Shown: in pieces, positions 1 to 9,265 of the stretch
Position numbering within the stretch: the stretch's first letter is position 1
Layout: each line of letters opens with the position of its first letter
Assembly (NCBI RefSeq): GCF_017968885.1
Contig: NZ_CP072913.1
Coordinates: forward strand, 3,518,001 to 3,582,000
Source of the DNA: Pseudomonas sp. Tri1
GTDB lineage: Bacteria > Pseudomonadota > Gammaproteobacteria > Pseudomonadales > Pseudomonadaceae
DNA: 64,000 nt
Reading direction: 5' to 3'
Notes under the pieces: generated by a model
The model's input: the letters and a program-made list of their open reading frames with translations, nothing else
What the model was told of the DNA's origin: nothing
Database searches by the model: none
Program-made: the position numbers and the translations under genes

Positions 1-171
1 GCATACCCCACCGTTCAACAGCTCTTGCGCCGCCAGGGAGCGCAGCGGATCGCGCGCCCCGGCCGGTTTGAGCCGCAAGGCGCCGCTGAGTACCGCCCAT
101 TCGCCAGCCGTGAACCCGCCAGGCAAATCAACGTTCGCCGGCTCAGCCCCGAGGCTGCTCCTGACCGCCAT
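1..171 (-). CDS. Partial CDS downstream of acsA, function unknown
   Basis: An ATG at 171 opens a frame of 57 codons that runs off the left edge of the window without a stop. It begins only 4 bases after the acsA stop codon, so it is probably the next gene of the siderophore operon. The visible N-terminus (MAVRSSLGAEPANVDL...) has no signal peptide or membrane segment. That argues against a periplasmic Cbr-type binding protein, which is what follows acsA in other achromobactin loci. A cytoplasmic siderophore-iron reductase of the FhuF type is possible, but nothing visible proves it. Confidence 0.5.
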   Translation of the reverse strand, partial: MAVRSSLGAEPANVDLPGGFTAGEWAVLSGALRLKPAGARDPLRSLAAQELLNGGVC

Positions 172-175
172 TCCC

Positions 176-2047
176 TCAAGCCTCCAGGAACAGCCGGCGG
201 AACGGGTTGACCACCTCGCCCTTGCCGAACGGCATGCTGCCCGGCCCACCGGCGCGCTCAATCATCGGTGTGAGCAACAGTTTCTGTGGCCAGTTTGGCG
301 CGTCGAACAGCTGGCGCTTGATCATCGCCCGAGCCTCGTCGTCGAAATCGATGGTTTCGATCAACTCGTCCAGTACTCCGCGCAGCGCCAACCACAGGCC
401 GGCCACCGGGATCGAATAGACCTGCGCCAGGGTGTCCATGATCGCTCGCATGTTGACCTGGATGCCCAGGGTCTGTAGCCAGAACAGCAGGTCTTCCGGG
501 CGATCGTGGTAGAGGGTATTGGCGTGGCCTTTCTTGATGCGGTACACCGGATCCGCCATGCCGTTGCGCTCCAGCCACGGCACGAAAATGCGCAGCGAAT
601 CATGGTCGCGCAGCAGCAAGCCATCGGCATGGCCGTCCTTCCAGACCAGCACCGCGTTCTGGCCATGGACTTCACCGAGCATGCCCAGGCGGAACATGCG
701 CAGGTTGATGTCGAAGAAGCTGCGGGCCAGTTCGCGGAACAAGGTCAAGACCGATTCAGCGCCTACCGGCAAGTTGCGGTATTGCATCCAGTCATCGAAG
801 AAATGCCGGTTACTACCGGGCAACGGCGTGCCCAGGGCAGCCATGGGTAGCAGGCGGGTGTCGGCGGCCTCGAGCAGCGCGCGTGGATAGCCTCGGACCA
901 TGGCCGACAGATGCCGTGGTGCTTCGTCGAACAGCGTGGCGTCCGGTGGCATGAATGCCCACCACTTGCCCTCGTCGCACAGGTGCAGCGACTGGCGCAG
1001 AGTGGCGTCCTTTTCCAGTACTTCGTGCAGCAAGGCTTCGCTCAGGCCGCCGTTGATCATCTTGACCGCCGGCAGGTAGCGGGACGCGCCCAGGGAATGA
1101 ATCGCCATCGGCAGCTTGAGGTAATCGGCGCTGTTGAAGCACGGCGTCATGGAACGCAGGGACGAGGTGGCGAAGAAATCCCCTTCATTGAACTCCAGGC
1201 GCTGGCAGTCGCCCTTGGCGAACACCTCTGCCAATTGCTTGTCCAGCACGTGTTCCCATTGCCAAGGGTGGACCGGCAGCGCGACATGAGTGTCGGCCAG
1301 ACCGCGTGCTTGCATTTCCTGACCGAGACGGGCCTGCAGATCCGGCGGCAACAGGTAGTGCGCCGGATAACACTGCGCCAAGTCGCCCACGCCCTCGCCA
1401 CATAGCAGCAAGGTGCGATCCACCGCCACCCAGCTCAAGGCCACCGGGCGGGCGAATTCGGCCTGGTAGCGGCGATATTCTTCATCGTCGAGACCTTGCT
1501 TGGCCTTCGCCAACGGGTGGTACGGACGGTCACGCAGCGATGCCCATTGCTCCATGGTGCGGAAAAAGGTCGCCGGATCCTGGGCCATCAGACCCTGGTC
1601 ATCGACGGCGTGGGACAAGGACAACGCCGTTTGCTTAACGCTGGTGTGCAACACGTCGAGAAACAGAGCCAGGCCCTTGTCATTGTCTTGGAAGCGCTCG
1701 CTCATCGAGCCGAACACCCGCTTCATGAAGTCCTCCGGGGACAGGACGGTCCATTGCTCGTCTTGGCGCGCGAGCACCGGCGTACCCGGGACCTTTTCCC
1801 ATTGCTGGGTTATACCGGGACGCAGGGCAATGCTGATGAAGCGCTGTTCGACCGGGTCGCAGCACCACTCCCAGATGTACTGTCCGGTCAAGGTCGGGGC
1901 GTATGGATGGGCGCGCTGCCAGTCAGCATCGCTCACCAGGGGCAAGGGTTCGCTGCCGAAGAACTGTTCGGCCAGCAGGCAGTCCACCAGGTCCTGCATG
2001 ACGATGTTGGTCGCTTGGCTCATGGCCTGTGGGGTCGCAGTAGTCAT
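176..2047 (-). CDS. acsA: Achromobactin-type NIS synthetase AcsA (IucA/IucC family)
   Basis: This 623-residue protein belongs to the IucA/IucC family of NRPS-independent siderophore synthetases, which make ATP-dependent amide or ester bonds to citrate-type carboxylates. Family marks are the HPLAKAKQG segment near residue 177, HPWQWE near residue 260, the KLPMAIHSLGASR nucleotide-binding stretch near 311, and GEVHGQNAVLV near 457. It starts 6 bases after the acsB stop, with AAGGAC upstream. It is the last of three such synthetases (AcsD, AcsC, AcsA) in the order known from the Dickeya and Pseudomonas syringae achromobactin clusters. In that pathway AcsA performs a late condensation. The assignment rests on family motifs plus gene order; the exact product made here is inferred. 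Confidence 0.88.
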   Translation of the reverse strand: MTTATPQAMSQATNIVMQDLVDCLLAEQFFGSEPLPLVSDADWQRAHPYAPTLTGQYIWEWCCDPVEQRFISIALRPGITQQWEKVPGTPVLARQDEQWTVLSPEDFMKRVFGSMSERFQDNDKGLALFLDVLHTSVKQTALSLSHAVDDQGLMAQDPATFFRTMEQWASLRDRPYHPLAKAKQGLDDEEYRRYQAEFARPVALSWVAVDRTLLLCGEGVGDLAQCYPAHYLLPPDLQARLGQEMQARGLADTHVALPVHPWQWEHVLDKQLAEVFAKGDCQRLEFNEGDFFATSSLRSMTPCFNSADYLKLPMAIHSLGASRYLPAVKMINGGLSEALLHEVLEKDATLRQSLHLCDEGKWWAFMPPDATLFDEAPRHLSAMVRGYPRALLEAADTRLLPMAALGTPLPGSNRHFFDDWMQYRNLPVGAESVLTLFRELARSFFDINLRMFRLGMLGEVHGQNAVLVWKDGHADGLLLRDHDSLRIFVPWLERNGMADPVYRIKKGHANTLYHDRPEDLLFWLQTLGIQVNMRAIMDTLAQVYSIPVAGLWLALRGVLDELIETIDFDDEARAMIKRQLFDAPNWPQKLLLTPMIERAGGPGSMPFGKGEVVNPFRRLFLEA

Positions 2048-2053
2048 CTTGAT

Positions 2054-2827
2054 TCATTGTCCTTCTGAAGAAAGTGTGGCCAAGCGGCCCTGGAGAGCGC
2101 GGAACGCAATGCCGCGTTCGTCGCCCAGCACAAAGGTATTCACCCCGCGGCCACGCCAGCGGGCGTGATCGTCGGGTTGGCGGGGAATCGCGCAATACGG
2201 CACGCCAGCGCTGCGGGCGGCCTGCCAGGTGTCGAGCAAGGCCTGCTGCACCGCGGGCTCGTTGATCTGCCAGGGCGTTCCCAGGGATTGCGACAGGTCG
2301 GCCGCGCCTTCGAGGATCATGTCCAGCCCGGGCACGGCGGCAATGTCCGCCGCCCGCCGTACGCCCTCGGCGCTTTCGATCATCGCCACCACCATGATTT
2401 GCTCGTTGGCCCGGCCCACGTACTCGGCAAGGCTGTACTTACCAAACGAACCCGGGCGCCCGGCATTCAGGCTACGTCGACCCAACGGATGGTATTTGCA
2501 CGCGGCAATCGCCTCGGCCAGTTGCTCCGGGCTTTCGATCATCGGCAACACGATGCCCTGGGCCCCGCCATCGAGCAGGCGCAACAGGGTTTTCGGGTTC
2601 AGGTCCGCGACCCGCACCAGCGGCGTGATGGCATAGGCCTCGGCCATGCGGATCATGTGCTCCACCGTTTCCGGATTGATCAGCACGTGCTCCATATCGA
2701 TGATCACGAAGTCGTAGCCGGCCTCGGCGATCAGCTCGATCGCCATCGCCGACGGGATCGAACTGATCAGGCCATAGGCGGCCTGCCCCGCGCCGAGTCT
2801 GAGTTTCAGTTGATTGGTTCTCAGCAT
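2054..2827 (-). CDS. acsB: HpcH/HpaI-family aldolase/citrate lyase-like protein AcsB
   Basis: This 257-residue protein is of the HpcH/HpaI aldolase (phosphoenolpyruvate-binding TIM barrel) family. It shows the family's DMEH metal-site region (FVIIDMEHVLINPETVEHM), the MIESPEQL and MIESAEG strands and the EGAADLSQSLG loop. The start ATG at 2827 overlaps the acsC stop by 7 bases, so the two are translationally coupled. In achromobactin operons this gene is acsB; it is thought to supply or shape a citrate/2-oxo acid building block, but its reaction is less certain than those of the synthetases. A second paralogue of the family (49207-50007) sits in the rhamnonate operon with a different role. 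Confidence 0.85.
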   Translation of the reverse strand: MLRTNQLKLRLGAGQAAYGLISSIPSAMAIELIAEAGYDFVIIDMEHVLINPETVEHMIRMAEAYAITPLVRVADLNPKTLLRLLDGGAQGIVLPMIESPEQLAEAIAACKYHPLGRRSLNAGRPGSFGKYSLAEYVGRANEQIMVVAMIESAEGVRRAADIAAVPGLDMILEGAADLSQSLGTPWQINEPAVQQALLDTWQAARSAGVPYCAIPRQPDDHARWRGRGVNTFVLGDERGIAFRALQGRLATLSSEGQ

Positions 2828-4686
2828 GGTTGCGGCCTGAATGCATGCAGGGGATTGGGCACCGACTTGAAGCGCCGCTCACCGTCGCCCAGCAGGCGGC
2901 GCTTGGTGAGTTCCTCCACTTCATAGGCAGGTGCGAACACATCGAACAGGGCAAAGCGCTCGCGGTGTTGTGGGTGCGCTGTTTGATAAGCGCAGATGAC
3001 CTCGGCAGTCATCTGCCAGAAACGGCTTTCATCCAGCTGATAATGCTGGTGCAGGAAAATCGCCATTTCCGCCAGGCAGATGAAGAAGAAACAGTCGCAG
3101 GAGAAGTCGCGTACCGCATTGACGTCATCGGTGAGGATGAACGAGTTGCGGTTCAACCGGGCATGGCTGGCGGGCAGCGGCACCAGGGTCGGGCACAGTT
3201 CAGGGCGTGCCAGATGCGCCGGGGAATAACGTACACCGTCATGGAAATCCTTGAGGGCAATGCGTTGCGGCCAGCCATCCTTGACGATCAGCACGATGTT
3301 CTGGCCGTGGGATTCCATGCCGATGCCTTCGGCGTACAACATATGGATGATCGGCGGCACCGTGACTTCCAGCAGGCGTTGGGTCCAGGCCTGCAAGCCG
3401 TACTGGGCGATCCAGGCGTCGATGAAGGGTGCCTGTTCGCCCTGGCCGTAGCGGTTTTCCACGTGGCTGAGGCCATTGAACGGCACGGCCTGCTCACCGG
3501 GCTTGAGGTAGCCGTGGATGCTTTCGCGCCAGATGGCCCCCAGGGTGCCGTAGGCTTGGGACGCGCGGCTGGCCGGCAGATGGTCGTAGCTGAAGCTGAC
3601 CCCGGCCACCTCTCCCAGGATCACGAAATCCAGGGCGCGAGCAGTGCTGTCAGTGGCGATCAGTTGCTGCAGCCAGTCGGTGATGATCGGGCCGTTCATC
3701 ACCGTGTGCCGCGCCAGGATCCGCGTACTGGACGTGTTGGTCATGCTCATCGCCAGCTTCACATACGGGCGCTCGGGCGCGCTGGCGTTGGCCAAGGTAC
3801 GGATCGATTGCTGGGCCTTGTACTGATCATCGGAAACACCGAGGTGAATCAGCTCGCCACTGATCAGTTCGGGGTAAAAGTTCGGGACAATGGTGTTCTC
3901 CCACTGCCACGGATGGACCGGGATCAGCCAATAATCTTCCGGCGACTGGCGGCGACTTTCGAGGACGGTGGCCAGTTGTTGCAGGCGACTCTCCCCCGCT
4001 TCCTGGCGGATGAACGCCATGAAATCCATTTTGCAGGAATGGTTCATTGCCCCGCAGGACTTCGCCACGGCCAACCAGACGACGGCGATGGGAGCGGCGA
4101 ATTCCGGCCCGTAGCGAGTGTTGTCCTGCAAGGAAAAACCAATCCGCGACTTGTAGCACGGGTGGTAACTGTGGGCGTCCATGAAGTGCTGCTCCAGCGC
4201 GTCCACGTCCAACAGGTGCGCCGCACGTGGCGCGCTGTAGCCCTGGCTGCGGGCTTGCAGGTCCTTGAGTTGGGTCTGTTCCAATTCCTGGATGAACCGC
4301 GGCAAGTGGGCGCTACCCTCGAATTCGCCGAGCAGTTCGGCCAGGGCCTGGTGCAGGTTCGGCGCCTGGGCTTGGCCCGAAGCCTCCACGCGCTCAAGGC
4401 TGGCATGGTCCAGGCGAACCAGTTCGAAACTGCTGCTACGCAGGCCGTTGCAGCGGTATTGCACCGGTTGCCGATCCGCATCACGGCCTTGCACGATGAA
4501 GCGATACAGGCCGTCGCCAAGCGGTTGGCACTGGTACGCCAGCACGTCTTCATACAGCAGGGTTTGCAGCAACTGGCCCACGACACGCTGCTGGACACGT
4601 CGGCAGACGTCGGCATCGACACGCGCCAGCCAGGCACCCGGGCCTGAGGTGGAGGTCGTATGCGGGGCTTTTTCAAAAATCGTCAT
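2821..4686 (-). CDS. acsC: Achromobactin-type NIS synthetase AcsC (IucA/IucC family)
   Basis: This is a 621-residue siderophore synthetase of the IucA/IucC family. Visible motifs are HPCYKSRIG near residue 175, HPWQWENTIVP near 258, the nucleotide-binding run KLAMSMTNTSSTR near 305, and GIGMESHGQNIVLIV near 445. The C-terminal fold resembles that of ferric iron reductase-like domains. The start at 4686 has AAGGAA just upstream and lies 16 bases after the exporter gene stop. AcsC joins diaminobutyrate-type amines to the citrate intermediate in described achromobactin pathways. Its motifs differ from those of AcsA (GMESHGQN versus GEVHGQN), so the two are distinct subtypes rather than a recent duplication. 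Confidence 0.9.
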   Translation of the reverse strand: MTIFEKAPHTTSTSGPGAWLARVDADVCRRVQQRVVGQLLQTLLYEDVLAYQCQPLGDGLYRFIVQGRDADRQPVQYRCNGLRSSSFELVRLDHASLERVEASGQAQAPNLHQALAELLGEFEGSAHLPRFIQELEQTQLKDLQARSQGYSAPRAAHLLDVDALEQHFMDAHSYHPCYKSRIGFSLQDNTRYGPEFAAPIAVVWLAVAKSCGAMNHSCKMDFMAFIRQEAGESRLQQLATVLESRRQSPEDYWLIPVHPWQWENTIVPNFYPELISGELIHLGVSDDQYKAQQSIRTLANASAPERPYVKLAMSMTNTSSTRILARHTVMNGPIITDWLQQLIATDSTARALDFVILGEVAGVSFSYDHLPASRASQAYGTLGAIWRESIHGYLKPGEQAVPFNGLSHVENRYGQGEQAPFIDAWIAQYGLQAWTQRLLEVTVPPIIHMLYAEGIGMESHGQNIVLIVKDGWPQRIALKDFHDGVRYSPAHLARPELCPTLVPLPASHARLNRNSFILTDDVNAVRDFSCDCFFFICLAEMAIFLHQHYQLDESRFWQMTAEVICAYQTAHPQHRERFALFDVFAPAYEVEELTKRRLLGDGERRFKSVPNPLHAFRPQPC

Positions 4687-4702
4687 GGGAATTCCTTATC
4701 GA

Positions 4703-6109
4703 TTAACGTTGTTCGAGGGCAATGGGCGACGGCTCGGCCGCCCGTTCAGGCACGGGGAAACGCCAGGCACTGGGCAAGGCCAGCAGAATCAGGACACCGG
4801 TGGCGATAAACACCTCGCTGATGGCCGCCGAGGTGTGCAGCGCAGAGCCGGGCTCGACACCCAGGCGCATTTCCAGCCAGAGCGAGGCGATCACGATGGC
4901 CAACGACGACACGAGGCGCCGGGAGATGTTGTTCATGGCCGCGCCCTGGGTGACCATCGGTTCTGGCAAGGCATTGAGGCCGGCGGTGGTGACCGGCATG
5001 TAGGAAAGCCCCAACCCGGCACCGCGTACCATCATCAGTACGAACACCGTAGTGATGGTGGTCTGCGACGTGAGCATGCCCAGGGCCAGGGTCGCCGCAC
5101 CGGTCAGCAACATGCCCAGCGACACCACGGCCCGCGGCCCGTGCCGGTCCAGCCACTTGCCGCCGAGCTGGCCGAACAGGCTGGCGAACAGCGCGGTGCA
5201 CAGCAGCGCCAGACCGGTCCAGATGGCGCTGTAGCCCAGCACCATCTGCACCAGCAACGGCACCAATACCAGGCACTCGAACATGCCCACCGATTGCACC
5301 ACGGCGATGATCACGCTCAAGCGATAACCGCGCAGGGCGAAAATCCGTAGGTTGAGCAACGGCGCCGGGTGACTCAGTTCCACCCGCACAAAAGCGATCA
5401 GGCACAACACGCCGGCCACCAGCATGGCGAGGTTGAGCGGATCGACCAGGCCGCCGGCATGATGCAGGCGACTGGTGGCAACCATCAGCAAGCCAATGCC
5501 CCCGGCAATCAGCAGATACCCGGCAAAATCGAAGGGCTTGCGTTCAGGCGGCTCGGACGCCGGCAGCACGCCGAGGCCCAAGACCAAGGCCAACAGGCCG
5601 ATAGGCACGTTCATCAGGAACAGCGAGCGCCAGCTGAACCACTCCAGCAGCAGGCTGCCGCACAACGGCCCCACCGCCGGGGCAAGCATTACCGCCGCGC
5701 CCCACAGCCCCGTCACCCGGCCCCGTTCGTCCTTGGCATACACCGAAAAAATGATCGCCAGCGACAGCGGGATCATCAGGCCGCTGGCGATCCCCTGGAT
5801 CACCCGCGCGGCAATCACCACGGCAATGGAGTCGGCCAGGGCCCCCAACAGCGAGCCACCAATGAACAGCGCCACACCCCACAGATACAGGCGTTTTCGG
5901 CCGACCCGCTGACTGAGGAAACTGGTCAGCGGCATGGTCATGCCCATGGCGGTCATGAAGCCTGCGACAATCCAGGTCGCCATCAGCGGGCCGATGGCGA
6001 AAGCACTCATGAACGCCGGCAACGCCGGGTTTAGAGAACTATTGTTCAGGCTGACTGTGAGCGTGCCCAGCAGGACATTGATCACCACCCAATGGCGCGG
6101 CAACTTCAC
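4703..6109 (-). CDS. yhcA: MFS exporter of the siderophore cluster (DHA2-like)
   Basis: A 468-residue major facilitator superfamily transporter with about 14 hydrophobic segments, as in drug/H+ antiporters of the DHA2 type. It shows the LSQRVGRKRLYLWG motif A between helices 2 and 3, RVIQGIASGLMIPLSLAII, and a motif-C-like LAPAVGPLCGSLLLEWFSWRSLFLMNVP. The start is a GTG at 6109 that overlaps the acsE stop as GTGA. In P. syringae and Dickeya the achromobactin cluster carries a similar gene (yhcA) between acsE and acsC. The likely job is export of the finished siderophore or an intermediate across the inner membrane; this is inferred from position. Confidence 0.85.
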   Translation of the reverse strand: MKLPRHWVVINVLLGTLTVSLNNSSLNPALPAFMSAFAIGPLMATWIVAGFMTAMGMTMPLTSFLSQRVGRKRLYLWGVALFIGGSLLGALADSIAVVIAARVIQGIASGLMIPLSLAIIFSVYAKDERGRVTGLWGAAVMLAPAVGPLCGSLLLEWFSWRSLFLMNVPIGLLALVLGLGVLPASEPPERKPFDFAGYLLIAGGIGLLMVATSRLHHAGGLVDPLNLAMLVAGVLCLIAFVRVELSHPAPLLNLRIFALRGYRLSVIIAVVQSVGMFECLVLVPLLVQMVLGYSAIWTGLALLCTALFASLFGQLGGKWLDRHGPRAVVSLGMLLTGAATLALGMLTSQTTITTVFVLMMVRGAGLGLSYMPVTTAGLNALPEPMVTQGAAMNNISRRLVSSLAIVIASLWLEMRLGVEPGSALHTSAAISEVFIATGVLILLALPSAWRFPVPERAAEPSPIALEQR

Positions 6110-7317
6110 AGCAACTCACCCGGCGCCGTAGCGCTGACGAAGTGCTGCGCCGGGCGTGGATGGCACAAAAAGTCCGCGTGGGAGATGTTGTAGCCATAGG
6201 CGCCAGCCATCGGCAGCACCAACAGGTCACCCACCTCGACGCCTTGCAATTGGCAACCACGGCTCAGCACATCCTTGGGGGTGCACAGCTGGCCGACGAC
6301 GGTCCAGGTTTTCGCGCTGTCCGGCTGCGGCTTGCGCCGGTGCGGCAAATGCATGACCGGATGATCGTGGCTCTGGGCCGCCGGCAGACGGAACTGGTGG
6401 GTGCCACCTCGGCAGACCAGGAAGTGCTCGCCGTGGCTGGTCTTGGTGTCCAGCACCTCGATCACGTAGTAGCCGCAGAACGCACTGATGAAACGCCCCG
6501 GCTCGAAACGCACCACGGGCGGTTGTTCATGGGCGGCCAGGGATTGGCCCAGGTGCCGGCACAAACGCGGCCAGTCAAACCGTTGCCCGCTGAGGTAGTC
6601 GACGCCGATGCCACCGCCGACATTCAGGTGCGTCGGTTGCTCGGTTCCGGTTGCCAGCGCCTTCCATTCGCTCCAGCGTTGCAGGTAGAAATCCAGCAGT
6701 TGTTCGTGACGCTCCACCGAGTTCTGGTGGGACATCGCATGCACATGAAACCCCTTGAGGGTCAGGTGACTGAAGGCCTGCACCCGTCGAACCGCTTCGG
6801 GCAGTTCCGCTTCATCGATGCCGAATGGCGTCGCCGTGCCGGCCATCGCCAGCTTGCTGGACAGCGTGGAAGGCAGTTGCGGGTTGATGCGGATGAACAC
6901 CGGTTGAACCCGCCCGGCCTGTTGTGCCAGGCGTTGCAAGCGGTCGATTTCATTGAGGCTTTCCAGATGAATCGCCTCCACCTGATTCGCCAGGGCGGCG
7001 CGCAGGTCGGAGTCGAGTTTGCCAGGGCCGGAGAACACGTAGGGCTTACGGGTAGGGCAAGCCATCACCCGGTCGATTTCCCCGCCGGAAGAAATCTCGA
7101 ATCCACTGACCAGAGGCGCCAATGCCTTGAGCATCGGCGCTTCGCTGTTGGCCTTGATCGCATAATACAACTCCACACCGGCGGGCAGCGCGGCCATGAC
7201 CTCGCCGACGTGCTGGGTCAGCGCGTCCAAATCGTAGACGAACAACGCCAGTGGATCTTCGTGCTGACGGCGCGCGCCGTCGATGGCGGCCATGACGGTT
7301 TCTGGCAGGTCAGGCAT
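6106..7317 (-). CDS. acsE: PLP-dependent amino acid decarboxylase AcsE (LysA/NspC-like fold III)
   Basis: This 403-residue protein is a fold-type III PLP decarboxylase like diaminopimelate decarboxylase. The PLP lysine lies in YAIKANSEAPML near residue 51, the phosphate-binding glycines in NVGGGIGVDYLSG near 235, and EPGRF near 275 is the family motif. A late LVCRGGTHQFRLP segment contains the usual cysteine/glycine region. In achromobactin assembly AcsE decarboxylates the seryl intermediate to give an ethanolamine unit; that step is taken from studied homologues. The start ATG overlaps the acsD stop by 8 bases and the stop overlaps the exporter start. Confidence 0.88.
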   Translation of the reverse strand: MPDLPETVMAAIDGARRQHEDPLALFVYDLDALTQHVGEVMAALPAGVELYYAIKANSEAPMLKALAPLVSGFEISSGGEIDRVMACPTRKPYVFSGPGKLDSDLRAALANQVEAIHLESLNEIDRLQRLAQQAGRVQPVFIRINPQLPSTLSSKLAMAGTATPFGIDEAELPEAVRRVQAFSHLTLKGFHVHAMSHQNSVERHEQLLDFYLQRWSEWKALATGTEQPTHLNVGGGIGVDYLSGQRFDWPRLCRHLGQSLAAHEQPPVVRFEPGRFISAFCGYYVIEVLDTKTSHGEHFLVCRGGTHQFRLPAAQSHDHPVMHLPHRRKPQPDSAKTWTVVGQLCTPKDVLSRGCQLQGVEVGDLLVLPMAGAYGYNISHADFLCHPRPAQHFVSATAPGELL

Positions 7318-9094
7318 AACGTGCCTCCTCGGCCCAAGGCGAGCGCAGGTTGACGTAGCCGGCCTGGCGATCGGCCTTGGCGGCCAGGCGCACCTTCAGG
7401 TTGGTCTTGCAGGCGATGGGTTCGCCAGCGATCAACGCGTCCAGCTCCGGCGCAGGCCTCACCAGTTCTCCACGGATGCTGCGCAGTTGTTGCTCAACCC
7501 GTTGCCACATCAACGGCGCCAGGTGCGCACGTTCCCAGCTCAGGGCCAGCACCGCCTCGGACAGGTTGTTGATCAGCAGGCAGTAACTGATGCGGCTCCA
7601 GCCTTGCTCGCGGGTATAGAGCAACGATTGGCGCACGCGCGGATGCAGGCCGATATCGATACCGGACATGCCCAGTTCATCGGTGAGCTTGACCCCTTCG
7701 AAATCCCGCAGCAGCAGTTGCTGTGGCTGGCCGTTGTCATGGATCAGCACGCTGTTTTGCAGGTGCGGCTCCATCACCACGCCATGATTGAAGAACAGCG
7801 CCAGCACCGGGCGCAGCAATAGCGCCTGATAGCGGTCGAACCAGTTCAGCAACTGTTCGTCTGCCAGAGGTTGGCCGTTGAAGCCTTGGAGGAATTCATG
7901 GACCAACGGTTGGGAATGAATGTCCCGGGCGAAGAGCGTGCCGGCCATCACACTGACATCGGCACCGGAACGACGGCAGAAGTTCTCCCGCAGGATGGCG
8001 CCGGTCTGTTCGCGAAACCAATGGCTGTCGGTTTCGCTGGCGTGTTTCGGCGCCCAGCTCAATGAACCCGGCTCGGCCACGGTGGACAAGCCTCCCAGGG
8101 TTTGCGGCTGGGTCTGCTGCAGACGCTGGAACAACTGGTCGATGATCAAGGTGCTTTCCAGCTCGTACCAGGCATTTTTGCGCACGCAATTGGTGATGCG
8201 TACGTTCAGCGAACCCTTGATGAAATAGTCATGGCCTTCGATGTACCAGGTGCGCATGGAGGCTGTCGGGCTGGCGAGCGCGCCCGTGGGCCCGAGGTCC
8301 CGTAGCTCGCCCAGCTCCAGCAGGTGTTGCACCCGACGGTCCTGCACGAATAACTGCGCCTGGACCGGGTGCAAACAGATGATCGCCCTGCCCGGTGCCG
8401 CACGACTTTGATCGGCGAAACCGGCCAGTACTTGCTCTTCGCTCAGCCCGTTGGCGGAAATGCGTAGGCCTTCGCGCGGCACTTCAAACAGGTGCAGGGC
8501 TGTGCGCGCCTGGAATTCCGGCGCGTAGGTTTCCTGGGCCAGGTGGGCCGGCCAGAGTCGCGCCTTGGGAGCCGGATGGTTGGGGTGGCCGAACCACAGC
8601 CCTTGTTCGCTGGCCAGGTAGTTACTCAGCGGCGCAGGGCCCTCGCCATCCATATTGTGGGCGACAATGGCGGCGGTCAGAGACTGGCTTTGCAGCACCT
8701 GATCCAGCAGCTCGTCGTTGCTGGCGCGGGTCATGTCTTCACAGGCGCTGAGCAATTGCGCAACGAATTCGGGGAACGCCAGGCTGGACCACGGCGCATC
8801 GCCCTGACGGGCATACACATCGGAAAGGTAGCGGTGGCTGCCGAGCCGGTCGCGGCGATCCACCATCACGAAGAACTGTTGGCCGTTGGGCAGGCTGATG
8901 GTCAGGGGAATACCCTTGCATTGCAGCCCTTCCAGATAACTTCCTGGCGCGATACCGCTCATTTCTTGCGGCCAGTTATAACGCAGGCAATTTTCCGGCA
9001 GCGCGAACTCTTTGATCAGGCAATTGAGCAAGGCGCGCGTGCTCGCCAGTTCGCTGACACGGTTGGATAGAACAGTACGATCGGGATATTGCAT
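7310..9094 (-). CDS. acsD: Achromobactin-type NIS synthetase AcsD (IucA/IucC family, first condensation)
   Basis: A 594-residue IucA/IucC synthetase. The start ATG at 9094 is preceded by GAGGAGC; an in-frame start 39 bases earlier lacks such a site. Motifs are HPNHPAPKARLWP near residue 165, the CLHPVQAQ loop (replacing HPWQW of the other two synthetases), the nucleotide-binding KGSLNVRITNCVRKNAW and GVVMEPHLQNSVLI. The HPVQ variant and GVVMEPHLQ are typical of citrate-activating type A enzymes. AcsD of Dickeya condenses L-serine with citrate. The 3' end overlaps acsE. The 130-base gap to acsF holds no clear terminator with a T-run, so acsF and acsD may be co-transcribed. Confidence 0.9.
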   Translation of the reverse strand: MQYPDRTVLSNRVSELASTRALLNCLIKEFALPENCLRYNWPQEMSGIAPGSYLEGLQCKGIPLTISLPNGQQFFVMVDRRDRLGSHRYLSDVYARQGDAPWSSLAFPEFVAQLLSACEDMTRASNDELLDQVLQSQSLTAAIVAHNMDGEGPAPLSNYLASEQGLWFGHPNHPAPKARLWPAHLAQETYAPEFQARTALHLFEVPREGLRISANGLSEEQVLAGFADQSRAAPGRAIICLHPVQAQLFVQDRRVQHLLELGELRDLGPTGALASPTASMRTWYIEGHDYFIKGSLNVRITNCVRKNAWYELESTLIIDQLFQRLQQTQPQTLGGLSTVAEPGSLSWAPKHASETDSHWFREQTGAILRENFCRRSGADVSVMAGTLFARDIHSQPLVHEFLQGFNGQPLADEQLLNWFDRYQALLLRPVLALFFNHGVVMEPHLQNSVLIHDNGQPQQLLLRDFEGVKLTDELGMSGIDIGLHPRVRQSLLYTREQGWSRISYCLLINNLSEAVLALSWERAHLAPLMWQRVEQQLRSIRGELVRPAPELDALIAGEPIACKTNLKVRLAAKADRQAGYVNLRSPWAEEARYA

Positions 9095-9265
9095 AGTTGC
9101 TCCTCGTAACCGCTGGGTTACGGATGACTTCATGTCTGGGCAAGTTCAAATAGCATTCAACGAAACAATAAGTGCCCGCCCTCCCATTATCGGGAAGTGT
9201 TTTAACGTTGCTTATTAAGTGACTGATAAGGCTTATATCGTCACGCCCATATTCGGGCAGTGGTT

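Noticed and set aside
2830..4647. Long open frame (605 codons) on the plus strand opposite acsC
   Set aside because: It mirrors the acsC gene in high-G+C DNA; the predicted protein has no domain, and acsC with its motifs and ribosome site explains the region.
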